From positions 1-64,000 of the forward strand of contig DATFXM010000069.1 in NCBI GenBank assembly GCA_035315885.1: DNA of 64,000 bases. Direction: 5' to 3'. This document shows, one piece after another, positions 51,878-60,833 of this stretch. The position numbers and the translations under genes were made by a program. Source of the DNA: DATFXM01 sp035315885 (GTDB lineage: Bacteria; Acidobacteriota; Blastocatellia; UBA7656). Positions within the stretch are counted from its first letter, which is position 1, and each line of letters starts with the position of its first letter. Under the pieces are notes generated by a model. The model did no database searches. It was given only the letters and a program-made list of their open reading frames with translations, and was not told the origin of the DNA.

Positions 51878-54800
51878 ATGATCTCGAAGTTTTTCGTAAA
51901 CCGGCCCATCGTGGCCATGGTCATCGCCATTATCACGGTCATACTGGGCCTCGTGGCAATGCGTGGTCTCCCCCTCGCACAGTTTCCCGCTATAGTTCCG
52001 CCACAGATCATCGCATCTACTACATACACCGGCGCCGACGCACTCACCATCGAGCAATCGGTCGCGACACCCATCGAACAACAGATGAACGGCGCCGACA
52101 ACATGCTGTACATGCAGTCGACCAACGCCAACGACGGTACGATGTCGCTGACTGTCACGTTTGACATCGCAACTGACGTCAACACCGATCAGGTCAACGT
52201 TCAAAACCGGCTCGCGCAAGCGCAGCCGAACCTCCCGCCTGAGGTCAATCAGTTCGGCATCAGTATTCGCAAATCGACGGGCCTGCCGATGCTGGTCATC
52301 TCGCTTTTCTCTCCAAACAACACCTACAACTCGCTGTTTCTTTCGAACTACGCGAACATCAACATCAATGACGCCCTTTATCGCGTGCCAGGTGTTGGAG
52401 AAGTGAGACTGTTCGGAGCGAGCGATTATGCGATGAGGATCTGGGTCAAGCCGGACATGCTGGCCAAGCTTGGGTTGACGGTTCCGGACATCAGTCGAGC
52501 GGTGCAGCAGCAAAGCACGGTTAACCCGGCAGGACAGGTCGGCGCTGAACCTGCTCCTCAGGGGAAGGAAAAAACCTATACGGTTCGGGCACAGGGCAGG
52601 CTCCAGACGCCTGAGGAGTTTGGACGGATCGTGGTGCGATCGAATCCTGATGGATCCAACGTGCGACTCAAGGATATCGCTCGCATCGAACTGGGAGCGC
52701 AGAACTATCAGCAGATCGCTCGGGTCAACGGACAGCCGGGCTGCATTGTGGCAGTGTTTCAGGCGCCGGGTTCAAATGCCCTCGCGGTGGCCGACGGGGT
52801 GAAAAAGACAATCAGCGAGCTGAAGCGCCGATTTCCAGCTGACCTCGATTACGCCATAACGTTGGACACTACGCTTCCAGTCACCGAAGGCATCAAGGAA
52901 ATCGTCAAGACGCTTGTCGAAGCGATGATCCTGGTAATCCTCGTAGTCTTCTTGTTCCTTCAGAACTGGCGAGCGACCTTGATTCCAATGATCGCGGTCC
53001 CGGTTTCACTCATCGGAACCTTCGCCATTTTTCCGCTGCTCGGATTTTCGATCAACACACTGTCTCTTTTCGGACTGGTACTCGCAATCGGCCTCGTAGT
53101 CGACGACGCAATCGTGGTAGTCGAAGCGGTCGAGCATCACATCGAGGAGGGCATGCCGCCGCGAGAGGCGACGCTTCTGGCTATGCAAGAAGTGTCGGGT
53201 CCGGTGATTGCGATTGCACTGATCCTCTCCTCGGTGTTTTTGCCGGTTGCTTTTCTCGGCGGAATTCAGGGCCGACTGAACAACCAGTTTGCGGTTACCA
53301 TTGCGATCTCGGTTCTGATATCTGCGTTCAATGCGTTGACGCTGTCTCCGGCTCTTTCTTCGATGTTGCTCAAACCCAGACGTGCTACGCGCGGACCGTT
53401 GGGGTTCCTGTTCGGCGGGTTCAACAAACTGTTTGGCAAGGCGACAAACGGCTACGTCAAATTGAGTCACGGGCTGCTTCGCAAAGCCGCCATCGCACTG
53501 CTGATAATCGGTGCGTTCGCGCTTCTGGATGGAATCGTAGGCAGACGATTGCCTACGAGCTTTCTGCCTGACGAAGACTACGGCTACTTGTTGTTGAACG
53601 TGCAACTGCCCCCGGCGGCATCGCTCGAGCGGACCGATCAGGTCTGCCGCAAGGTCGAGGCTATTCTGGACAAAACAGACGGCATTCAGGCTTACAACAC
53701 AATTGGCGGGTTCAGTCTGCTTACTCGCGTATCGGCAAGCTACAACGGATTCTTTTTTGTCATCCTCAAGCCGTGGGACGAGCGGTCAAGACCCGAACTG
53801 CAGGCTCAAGCCATCAACGGAAAACTGAACGCCCAACTTAGCAAGACAATACCAGAAGCGATCACTGTTTCACTGTTGCCGCCGTCGATACCGGGTTTGG
53901 GAGCCGCAGGCGGTTTCTCGTTCTGGATCCAGGATCGAAGCGGCGGTACGGTTGATTTTCTAGACCAGAACGTACAGAAGTTTGTCGAGACGGCTCGCAA
54001 GCGCCCGGAGATTGCCACGGTCACTACAGGTTTCTCGGCGGCGGTGCCCCAGATCTTCGCCGACGTGGATCGCGACAAGGTATTGAAACAGGGGGTAGCC
54101 GTCGGTGATGTCTATCAAACACTGCAGGCCTATCTCGGCGGATTGTTCCTGAATCAGTTCAATCGGTTTGGGAGACAATGGCGCGTCTTCCTGCAGGCTG
54201 AGGGCGAGGAACGCATTAGCGAGAGCGACATTCGTGACTACTACGTTCGGAATAACGATGGGAACATGGTCCCGCTGACGTCGCTTGTGACCACGCGAAA
54301 GGTTCAGGGTCCTGAATACACGAATCGCTTCAACGTGTACAGGGCTGCTCAGCTCCTCGGGGCGGCGGCGCCCGGCTACAGTTCAGGGCAGGCCATGAAC
54401 GCGCTTGAGGAAGTCGCAAGAGAAGTTCTGCCTCAGGAGATGAGTTACGATTGGGCTGATCTCTCCTACCAGGAGAGAAGCGCGTCCGGGGCTGCCGCGG
54501 CCGGGTTCGCACTGTCACTCGTGTTCGTGTTTCTCATACTTGCGGCGTTGTATGAGAGTTGGTCTCTTCCCTTCTCGGTTCTGTTGACCGTGCCGATAGC
54601 GGTCTTCGGCGCATTCGCCGGTCTGATGCTGCGGAGACTCGATCTTGATGTGTACGCTCAGATCGGTTTGATCGTGCTCATCGGGCTTGCGGCTAAGAAC
54701 GCGATATTGATCGTGGAGTTCGCAAAAGCGGAGTATGAGAAGGGCCGCGATCTGGCCGAGGCTGCGCTCGAGGGCGCGAAACTGAGACTTCGACCGATCC

Positions 54801-55036
54801 TGATGACTTCTTTCGCGTTCATCCTTGGTTGTGTGCCGTTGTGGATCGCCTCAGGGTCGGGAGCTGCAGGCCGGAGGATTCTGGGCACAGTGGTTATCGT
54901 TGGAATGCTCGCGGCAACTTCTATCGCAATCTTTATAATCCCCGCTACTTTCTACATCGTCGAGAGGATGTCTGGCGGAAAGCGACGCGAGTTCGTGTCG
55001 CAGCCGGAAGCCCCCGCACCCGCCCCGGGAGATTGA
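51878..55036 (+). CDS. Multidrug efflux RND transporter, AcrB/MexB (HAE-1) type
   Basis: A 1052-residue proton/drug antiporter. N-terminus MISKFFVNRPIVAMVIAIITVI and the fourth helix GLVVDDAIVVVEAVE (two aspartates near residues 408-409) are the HAE-1 drug-pump signature, unlike the metal pump at 25.6-28.7 kb. Further family motifs: PPQIIASTTYTGADALTIEQSVATPIEQQMNG and ARVNGQPGCIVAVFQAPGSNALA. Lies 103 bp after its adaptor. The stop TGA is followed one base later by a gcagtag array. Confidence 0.95.
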   Translation: MISKFFVNRPIVAMVIAIITVILGLVAMRGLPLAQFPAIVPPQIIASTTYTGADALTIEQSVATPIEQQMNGADNMLYMQSTNANDGTMSLTVTFDIATDVNTDQVNVQNRLAQAQPNLPPEVNQFGISIRKSTGLPMLVISLFSPNNTYNSLFLSNYANININDALYRVPGVGEVRLFGASDYAMRIWVKPDMLAKLGLTVPDISRAVQQQSTVNPAGQVGAEPAPQGKEKTYTVRAQGRLQTPEEFGRIVVRSNPDGSNVRLKDIARIELGAQNYQQIARVNGQPGCIVAVFQAPGSNALAVADGVKKTISELKRRFPADLDYAITLDTTLPVTEGIKEIVKTLVEAMILVILVVFLFLQNWRATLIPMIAVPVSLIGTFAIFPLLGFSINTLSLFGLVLAIGLVVDDAIVVVEAVEHHIEEGMPPREATLLAMQEVSGPVIAIALILSSVFLPVAFLGGIQGRLNNQFAVTIAISVLISAFNALTLSPALSSMLLKPRRATRGPLGFLFGGFNKLFGKATNGYVKLSHGLLRKAAIALLIIGAFALLDGIVGRRLPTSFLPDEDYGYLLLNVQLPPAASLERTDQVCRKVEAILDKTDGIQAYNTIGGFSLLTRVSASYNGFFFVILKPWDERSRPELQAQAINGKLNAQLSKTIPEAITVSLLPPSIPGLGAAGGFSFWIQDRSGGTVDFLDQNVQKFVETARKRPEIATVTTGFSAAVPQIFADVDRDKVLKQGVAVGDVYQTLQAYLGGLFLNQFNRFGRQWRVFLQAEGEERISESDIRDYYVRNNDGNMVPLTSLVTTRKVQGPEYTNRFNVYRAAQLLGAAAPGYSSGQAMNALEEVAREVLPQEMSYDWADLSYQERSASGAAAAGFALSLVFVFLILAALYESWSLPFSVLLTVPIAVFGAFAGLMLRRLDLDVYAQIGLIVLIGLAAKNAILIVEFAKAEYEKGRDLAEAALEGAKLRLRPILMTSFAFILGCVPLWIASGSGAAGRRILGTVVIVGMLAATSIAIFIIPATFYIVERMSGGKRREFVSQPEAPAPAPGD

Positions 55037-55186
55037 GGCAGTAGGCAGTACGCAGTAGGCTGTAATTCTTCACCTGGCGTCTAAGAGTTTGATGTCTGAC
55101 GTGGGCGGTATCTTCACGTCCCGCAAACTGCCTACTACATACTGCCTACTGCATACTGCCTACTGCGTACTGCATACTGCCTACTT
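55036..55186. repeat. Inverted gcagtag heptamer arrays after the RND pump gene
   Basis: Left arm ggcagtaggcagtacgcag (55037-55056) faces a longer tgcctac/tgcatac array (55125-55186) around a loop of about 60 bp. The left arm begins one base after the stop of the pump gene. Confidence 0.92.
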
Positions 55187-55401
55187 TCTCAACTTCCCCA
55201 CAGGCACATCAGTTGCAAGACAAATAGTGAAAAGAAGAGGGTTGGGCGCCGTAGTCCAACGCGCCACCTGGCCCACGAGAGCAAATACTTAGCTAGGTCG
55301 AGCCCGGAACGTTTTTCTTGGGGCGTGCTGAGTCCCCTACGAACTGAGGTGAGTGGAGAATTCGTGGTAAAACCGCGACACAAAACTGGAGGTCAGCTTA
55401 C

Positions 55402-55512
55402 ATGTCCGATTCCTTGGATGAATTGTGTACAACTGCCGTATACCAATCGGACACTCAACTTGGTCCTTCTCGAATCTGTTCAGCACTTCTCGATCCTGAC
55501 CCTGGCGCCTAG
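55402..55512 (+). CDS. Possible 36-residue peptide upstream of the debranching-enzyme gene
   Basis: The frame MSDSLDELCTTAVYQSDTQL ... SALLDPDPGA starts 8 bases after a GGAGGT site, one of the better ribosome-binding sites in the window. Not recognised; no hydrophobic segment. Could be a leader peptide or chance. The rest of 55190-55741 has no gene I can support. Confidence 0.35.
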   Translation: MSDSLDELCTTAVYQSDTQLGPSRICSALLDPDPGA

Positions 55513-55741
55513 CCTTGGATCGTTTGCCTGGACCACCTCACGCGATCGACGATTCAGGACATTCACAAACATACGAGGGCCGGCCTCGCCGCGAGTCTGG
55601 CGATCATTGGGAATTCGCTGTTGACCCGGTAAAGCGCCGCCGAGACCAAAGCGACCCGAGATCCGCGCCATTCGATAGCGTCGCCTCTTAGTAGCCAAAC
55701 GTCTCCGGCCAAGTGCGTGAGAACTGTCCCGAGTGAACAAG

Positions 55742-57976
55742 ATGACGCGCGACCACGACCATACAACTCGAATTCACGGCCCCTCCGACGCGACTACCGC
55801 CTCAAGACGGCGAGAGCTTACGCCCGGCTCCTTCGGACGTGGAAGAGACATTTCCCATACAGTTGTCATCAAGGACAAGGATCTGTTCTTCCTCACCGAA
55901 CCCGACGGACGTGTACCCGCGGAGCCGGGGCATGGCTTTGGTTTGTTCTATCACGATTGCCGTTACCTGAGCGGCTATGAGATTCGAATCGGACAACAAA
56001 CTCCTGAGCATCTGGTTTGGCATGCCGAAACCGGATACATGGCAATCATCGCGCTCACAAATCCGGAGTTTGTTGACTCGGCTGGAGCTACCATCGGGCG
56101 CCACTCCATCGGGATACGATGGGTGCGAGTAATCGACGGCTCACAACTAGCACTTCACGACGTATTCACGTTTCAGAACCTTACGCTGTCGCACCTGGAT
56201 TTCACGTTCTCGATGCGATTCCTCTCTGCGTTCGAGGATTTATTCGAGATTCGCGGCCTGACGCCCAAGCAAAGGGGTGTGATCGAACCGCCGCGATGGG
56301 TCAATAACCTGCTCGATCTGTCGTATCGAGGAGCCGACGGGGTCTACCGCAGCGTTATCGTTCAGTTCTCGCGCAAGCCCGCCGAGATCGACGGCTCGAG
56401 CCTGGCGTTCGATATCGTTTTGAAGCCGAACGAGTCGACCGACCGGCTCGTCAGCTTAACTGTGCGGGAATCTCGCGACAGAGCAGCAACCCGTCCAAGG
56501 CCGAGCTTCCGACTCGAACCTAAGGCCATTGAACCGGCTGCACAAAAACGTTCCAACAAGTGGATTCAAGGCATCACCGATATTTACACAAGCAGTATCT
56601 CGCTCAACAAATCGCTCAAACGTTCGATGGTCGATCTCGACATGCTTCGAAGCTACATCGGCAAGGAGGAATACTTTGCCGCAGGAGTTCCGTGGTTCGC
56701 GGCTCTGTTTGGGCGGGACAGCATCATTACGGCGTTGCAGATGCTTGCGTTCGACTGCCGGATCGCGGAGCACACGATTCTCTTGTTGGCCGCGCTGCAA
56801 GGCAAGCGAACCGATCCGTGGCGCGATGAGCAACCGGGCAAGATTCTTCACGAACTGCGAGTAGGTGAGATGGCCAACCTCAACGAGGTGCCTCATACGC
56901 CTTACTACGGCACCGTAGACGCAACTCCGTTGTTCCTGATCCTGATTGCCCGCCACGCAGCCTGGTCCGGTGAACTTGCCTTGTTCAACACGCTGCGCCA
57001 GAACATCGATGCGGCGCTGAACTGGATTTCGAACGGAGGCGATATAAGCAAACGGGGTTATCTGGAGTATCAGAGAAATACCGCAGCGGGGCTGGAGAAT
57101 CAGGGATGGAAAGACTCCGGCGATGGCATCGTCAACAGTGACGGGAGTCTCGCAACTCCCCCAATCGCGCTAGTAGAGGTGCAAGCCTACGTCTATCTGG
57201 CGAAGGTCGAGATGGCCGAACTCTATCGGCGCGCCGGTGAACAAGAAAGAGCCCACCGGCTCGAGGCCGAAGCTGAAGACTTGAAACAGCGGTTCAACCG
57301 GGATTTCTGGGTGGAAGACGGCTTCTACGCGCTGGCGCTGCAGAACGACGGCCAGCAAGCGGCTGTCATGTCGTCAAATGCGGGTCACGCACTGTGGGCG
57401 GGCATCGCCACCCCGGATTGCGCTGCGCAAACGGTCGAGAGGCTGATGTCCGAGGACATGTTCAACGGCTGGGGAATCCGCACGCTTTCCGAGCGAGAAC
57501 GTCGATACAACCCGCTGGGATATCACCTGGGAACCGTTTGGCCGCACGATAACTCGCTCATTGTCGGCGGGCTCAGAAACTACGGATACGATAAGGAAGC
57601 GATCCGGGTCTTTGTTGCGCTGCTGGACGCCGCAACATTCTTTGACGCGCACAGGCTACCAGAGCTGTTTGCCGGTTTCTCCAAGAACAAGTTCGGAGTG
57701 CCGGTGAACTATCCTGTCGCGTGCCAGCCTCAGTCGTGGGCCGCCGGAACCATTCCTTACATGTTCAAGACCTTGCTCGGCCTGTGGCCCCAAGCCTTTG
57801 AGAATCGACTGCTGGTCCGCCGACCAATTCTTCCCGATTTCATAAACGAGGTGGACATCGAAGGGCTTCGAGTAGGAACGGCAAACGTCGATCTGAAGTT
57901 CGAGAGAACTTTCGACACGATCGCGGTGAAGGTCCTCAGACAGGAGGGGAGACTCGATGTGGTTGTGGAATTGTAA
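55742..57976 (+). CDS. Glycogen-debranching-like amylo-alpha-1,6-glucosidase
   Basis: A roughly 744-residue cytoplasmic enzyme with the two-domain layout of the bacterial GDE family. The N-terminal sandwich (about 35-230) holds VVIKDKDLFFLTEPDG and FGLFYHDCRYLSGYEIRI. The (alpha/alpha)6 barrel holds YFAAGVPWFAALFGRDSIITALQ, KILHELRVGEMANLNEVPHTPYYGTVDATPLF, GYLEYQRNTAAGLENQGWKDSGDGI and YHLGTVWPHDNSLIVGGL. The acidic clusters (GRDS, WKDSGD, WPHDNS) are the expected active site. Likely trims glycogen-like polymers. A GTG at 55733 is a possible start. A glycosyltransferase gene follows after 50 bp. Confidence 0.9.
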   Translation: MTRDHDHTTRIHGPSDATTASRRRELTPGSFGRGRDISHTVVIKDKDLFFLTEPDGRVPAEPGHGFGLFYHDCRYLSGYEIRIGQQTPEHLVWHAETGYMAIIALTNPEFVDSAGATIGRHSIGIRWVRVIDGSQLALHDVFTFQNLTLSHLDFTFSMRFLSAFEDLFEIRGLTPKQRGVIEPPRWVNNLLDLSYRGADGVYRSVIVQFSRKPAEIDGSSLAFDIVLKPNESTDRLVSLTVRESRDRAATRPRPSFRLEPKAIEPAAQKRSNKWIQGITDIYTSSISLNKSLKRSMVDLDMLRSYIGKEEYFAAGVPWFAALFGRDSIITALQMLAFDCRIAEHTILLLAALQGKRTDPWRDEQPGKILHELRVGEMANLNEVPHTPYYGTVDATPLFLILIARHAAWSGELALFNTLRQNIDAALNWISNGGDISKRGYLEYQRNTAAGLENQGWKDSGDGIVNSDGSLATPPIALVEVQAYVYLAKVEMAELYRRAGEQERAHRLEAEAEDLKQRFNRDFWVEDGFYALALQNDGQQAAVMSSNAGHALWAGIATPDCAAQTVERLMSEDMFNGWGIRTLSERERRYNPLGYHLGTVWPHDNSLIVGGLRNYGYDKEAIRVFVALLDAATFFDAHRLPELFAGFSKNKFGVPVNYPVACQPQSWAAGTIPYMFKTLLGLWPQAFENRLLVRRPILPDFINEVDIEGLRVGTANVDLKFERTFDTIAVKVLRQEGRLDVVVEL

Positions 57977-58026
57977 TTTCATATTTTGATGCTTAGAAGA
58001 ACAAGGATTCATCTGGTGAGGTAACA

Positions 58027-59130
58027 ATGAAAATTGCTCAGATAGCTCCGTTGTACGAGAGCGTTCCTCCGCGAAACTATGGGGGCACCGAACGTGTAGT
58101 GTCCTATTTGACTGAGGAACTCGTAAGCCAAGGTCACGAAGTCACGCTGTTCGCGAGCGGCGACTCAATAACCGGCGCAAGACTGGTCCCGTGTTGTGCA
58201 TCCTCGCTCAGGACAGACAGCCAATGCATTGACCCACTTGCCCATCACATCACGATGCTGGACAAGGTGTTTGAGGCGGCATCCGACTTTGACGTAGTGC
58301 ACTTTCATATCGACTACCTTCATTTCCCGTACTCGAAGTGGATGCGATTGCCATCGATAACTACCCTGCACGGCAGGCTCGACATTCCGGACCTTGCGCC
58401 GCTTTATAAGTCGTACGCCGAGATGCCAGTCATTTCGATCTCCGATTCGCAGCGCGAGCCGATTCCCTGGGCGAACTGGCAGGGAACTATTCATCACGGT
58501 TTGCCGCCGGACTTGTTTGCGTTTCATCCGGGTCCGGGAGGTTATCTTGCATTTCTCGGCAGGATTTCTCCCGAGAAGCGAGTTGATCGAGCCATCAGAA
58601 TAGCCGATCGGCTGGGAATGCCTCTGAAGATTGCTGCGAAGATCGACAACGCAGACCGCGATTACTACGAGAGCATTAAGGGGATGTTTCAAAACCCGTA
58701 CGTCGAGTACATCGGCGAAATCGGAGGGCGAGAAAAGGAAGAGTTCCTGGGGAATGCACAGGCGTTGTTGTTTCCAATCGACTGGCCTGAGCCTTTTGGG
58801 CTTGCGATGATCGAAGCGATGGCTTGCGGAACTCCGGTAGTGGCGTACCGGAGGGCATCGGTGCCCGAAGTGATCCGGGATGGAGTGAGCGGGTTTATCG
58901 TGAACGATATTGACGCAGCGGTTGTCGCAGTTGAGAAGACAAGCAGTCTCGACCGACTCGCTTGTCGACGCGAATTTGAGAAGCGTTTCACAGCGCCGAG
59001 GATGGCGCGGGACTATCTTGCGACTTATTCCCGGCTCCTGAGTGTCGAGTACGAACCTGGACTCACCGTGGCCGCCCGGAGCGCCGGCTCAGTGTCACAG
59101 GGGGTAAAAGCAGTAGGCAGTATGCAGTAG
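58027..59130 (+). CDS. Family 4 glycosyltransferase
   Basis: A 367-residue GT-B fold enzyme. The N-terminal domain begins MKIAQIAPLYESVPPRNYGGTERVV with the substrate loop; the C-terminal domain has FLGRISPEKRVDRAIRIADRLG and the donor-binding Glu-x7-Glu motif in EPFGLAMIEAMACGTPVVAYRR. GAGGT precedes the ATG and the gene is 50 bp after the debranching-enzyme gene, so both likely act in one polysaccharide pathway. The last residues (KAVGSMQ) and stop TAG lie in a gcagtag array. Confidence 0.9.
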   Translation: MKIAQIAPLYESVPPRNYGGTERVVSYLTEELVSQGHEVTLFASGDSITGARLVPCCASSLRTDSQCIDPLAHHITMLDKVFEAASDFDVVHFHIDYLHFPYSKWMRLPSITTLHGRLDIPDLAPLYKSYAEMPVISISDSQREPIPWANWQGTIHHGLPPDLFAFHPGPGGYLAFLGRISPEKRVDRAIRIADRLGMPLKIAAKIDNADRDYYESIKGMFQNPYVEYIGEIGGREKEEFLGNAQALLFPIDWPEPFGLAMIEAMACGTPVVAYRRASVPEVIRDGVSGFIVNDIDAAVVAVEKTSSLDRLACRREFEKRFTAPRMARDYLATYSRLLSVEYEPGLTVAARSAGSVSQGVKAVGSMQ

Positions 59131-59367
59131 GCAGTTGGGGGATAAGGGAGCGAAAGGGCGAAGGGGCGAAAGGGCGACGCGAGGTGCAGTGAGACCGAGA
59201 CGCGGGTACGCGGAGGCTCAGCGCACCAGCCTCAGCAACAGGACTTCCGGTTCGCCCCTTCGCCCCTTCGCCGCTTTGCTCCGCATCCCTGTTCTCCGCG
59301 TCCCTCCTCTCCGCGTCCCCGCGTCGCCCCTTCGCTTCCTTATCCCTAACTGCCTACTGCCTACTGA
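59108..59367. repeat. Nested inverted element combining gcagtag and ggcgaaggg families
   Basis: From outside in: gcagtag units (59109-59132) mirrored by tgcctac (59346-59367); then ggataaggg/cttatccc; then cgaaagggcgaaggggcgaa (59150-59173) mirrored by cgccccttcgccccttcgcc (59254-59273) and further ccccgcgtcgccccttcg (59321-59337). Two different tandem-repeat families are combined in one hairpin-like element. No gene in 59131-59543. Confidence 0.9.
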
Positions 59368-59543
59368 AAAGATTCTGCAACTAGCCGCCCAGAACTTTCG
59401 TCTTCGTAGATTACCGCCTCCATTTGTGTGTTTTGTTCTTGAATTAACGTAAGTTCCTGAAAAGACTGGGGAGAGCGAATGACTCGCGACCGATTCCTCT
59501 GGCAAAAAATGACTCGGCTCAGGAAACTGCGACGAGGCAAGTC

Positions 59544-60794
59544 ATGATCAAACTGATGAAGATGCTCTCGCTTACTATCACCCTCGGGCTCGTTGTCAGC
59601 CTCGGAGCGCCCGCGTCCGTTCGCGCTACTCACGACGAGTCCGCACCCATCGATTACGCACAGGAGGGCGGAGATCCCAACATCACTGCAACTCGGGTAC
59701 TGGGTCAGGTCACTCAAATCGATGCCCAAAACAAACGCATCATTGTAAAGACTGATGCCGGAAGCCTCGTCACAGTCCTGCTCGAGGAAAAAACTGAATA
59801 CCTTCGAGTCCCCCCAGGCGAGAAGTCACTCGACAAAGCCGTCGCAATAACACTCGCGGAGATCGGCGTCGGCGATAAGGTCTACGCACGTGGACACGTC
59901 AGCGATGATCGCAAATCGGTTCCGGCTCAGAAGCTGATTGTGATGGCGAAGGCCGACATCGATAAGAAACATGACCAGGAGCGCGCAGAGTGGCGCCGCC
60001 GCGGGATCTCAGGAACCATTACAACTCTCAACCCCCAGTCAAAAGAAATCTCTATTCAAGCCCGTACGCGCGAGGGATTGAAGACCGTTGTCGTCGCAGC
60101 TTCCGACAGCACGCTCTTTCGTCGTTACGCACCTGACTCGGTGAAATTCAGCGACACAAAGACAAGCTCATTCGCGGAGCTGAAGACTGGAGACCAACTC
60201 AGAGCACTCGGTGACAAGAGCTCGGATGGGACCCGCTTCACCGCCGAACAGATAGTGACCGGTTCATTTCAAACGGTGGGCGGAACAGTGAAAGCTGTAT
60301 CGCCCGAAGCAAACGAAATCAAAATTGAAGTGCTTGGTGGTAAGCAGCAAGTTACAGTCGTCGTCAACAAAGATTCTCTCCTTCGCCGCATCCCTCCTCA
60401 GGTTGCAACGTTTCTAGTGATGAGAAGCCAGGGCTCAGCCGGAGCGGCAGGGCCAGGAGGTGCGCCCGCACCGGGAGCCGCGCCGGCAAGACCGGCGGGT
60501 CCGCCCCCGGGAGGTCCCGGCGGCGATAGACCACAAATGCAAGGCGGCGGAGATTTCCAAGATATGCTCGAGCGCATGCCCCCGCTCACGCTCAGCGACC
60601 TGAAGCCCGGAGACGTGATAGCAGTGTCCAGCACCACTGGCTCTGATCCTTCGAGGCTGACCGCAATCACCCTTGTCAGCGGCGTCGATGTGATAATTGC
60701 GGCATTGCAATCAGCCGGCGGCGCGCGTCGAGGTCCAGCCTTGAGCACCGGGCTACCGGCCGGTGTTCTCGACTTCGGCATCTCACAGCCCTGA
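59544..60794 (+). CDS. Exported DUF5666-like repeat protein
   Basis: A 416-residue protein with signal segment (MLSLTITLGLVVSLGAPASVRA). It contains three related beta-rich OB-like repeats that start VLGQVTQIDAQNKRIIVKT, ISGTITTLNPQSKEISIQAR and VGGTVKAVSPEANEIKIEV, each followed by GDxLxARG-type turns, the pattern of DUF5666 domains. A Gly/Pro/Ala-rich linker lies near residues 298-330. The gene lies 39 bp before the TonB-dependent receptor gene. Function unknown; likely cell-surface or periplasmic. Confidence 0.8.
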   Translation: MIKLMKMLSLTITLGLVVSLGAPASVRATHDESAPIDYAQEGGDPNITATRVLGQVTQIDAQNKRIIVKTDAGSLVTVLLEEKTEYLRVPPGEKSLDKAVAITLAEIGVGDKVYARGHVSDDRKSVPAQKLIVMAKADIDKKHDQERAEWRRRGISGTITTLNPQSKEISIQARTREGLKTVVVAASDSTLFRRYAPDSVKFSDTKTSSFAELKTGDQLRALGDKSSDGTRFTAEQIVTGSFQTVGGTVKAVSPEANEIKIEVLGGKQQVTVVVNKDSLLRRIPPQVATFLVMRSQGSAGAAGPGGAPAPGAAPARPAGPPPGGPGGDRPQMQGGGDFQDMLERMPPLTLSDLKPGDVIAVSSTTGSDPSRLTAITLVSGVDVIIAALQSAGGARRGPALSTGLPAGVLDFGISQP

Positions 60795-60833
60795 TGACTA
60801 GAGTGATGAGTGACAAGCAGAGACAAACGGAGC

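Noticed and set aside
55480..55766. Minus-strand frames upstream of the debranching-enzyme gene (for example VWLLRGDAIEWRGSRVAL)
   Set aside because: Some protein-like patches, but they lie in several frames, overlap the start of the debranching gene and match no family I know.
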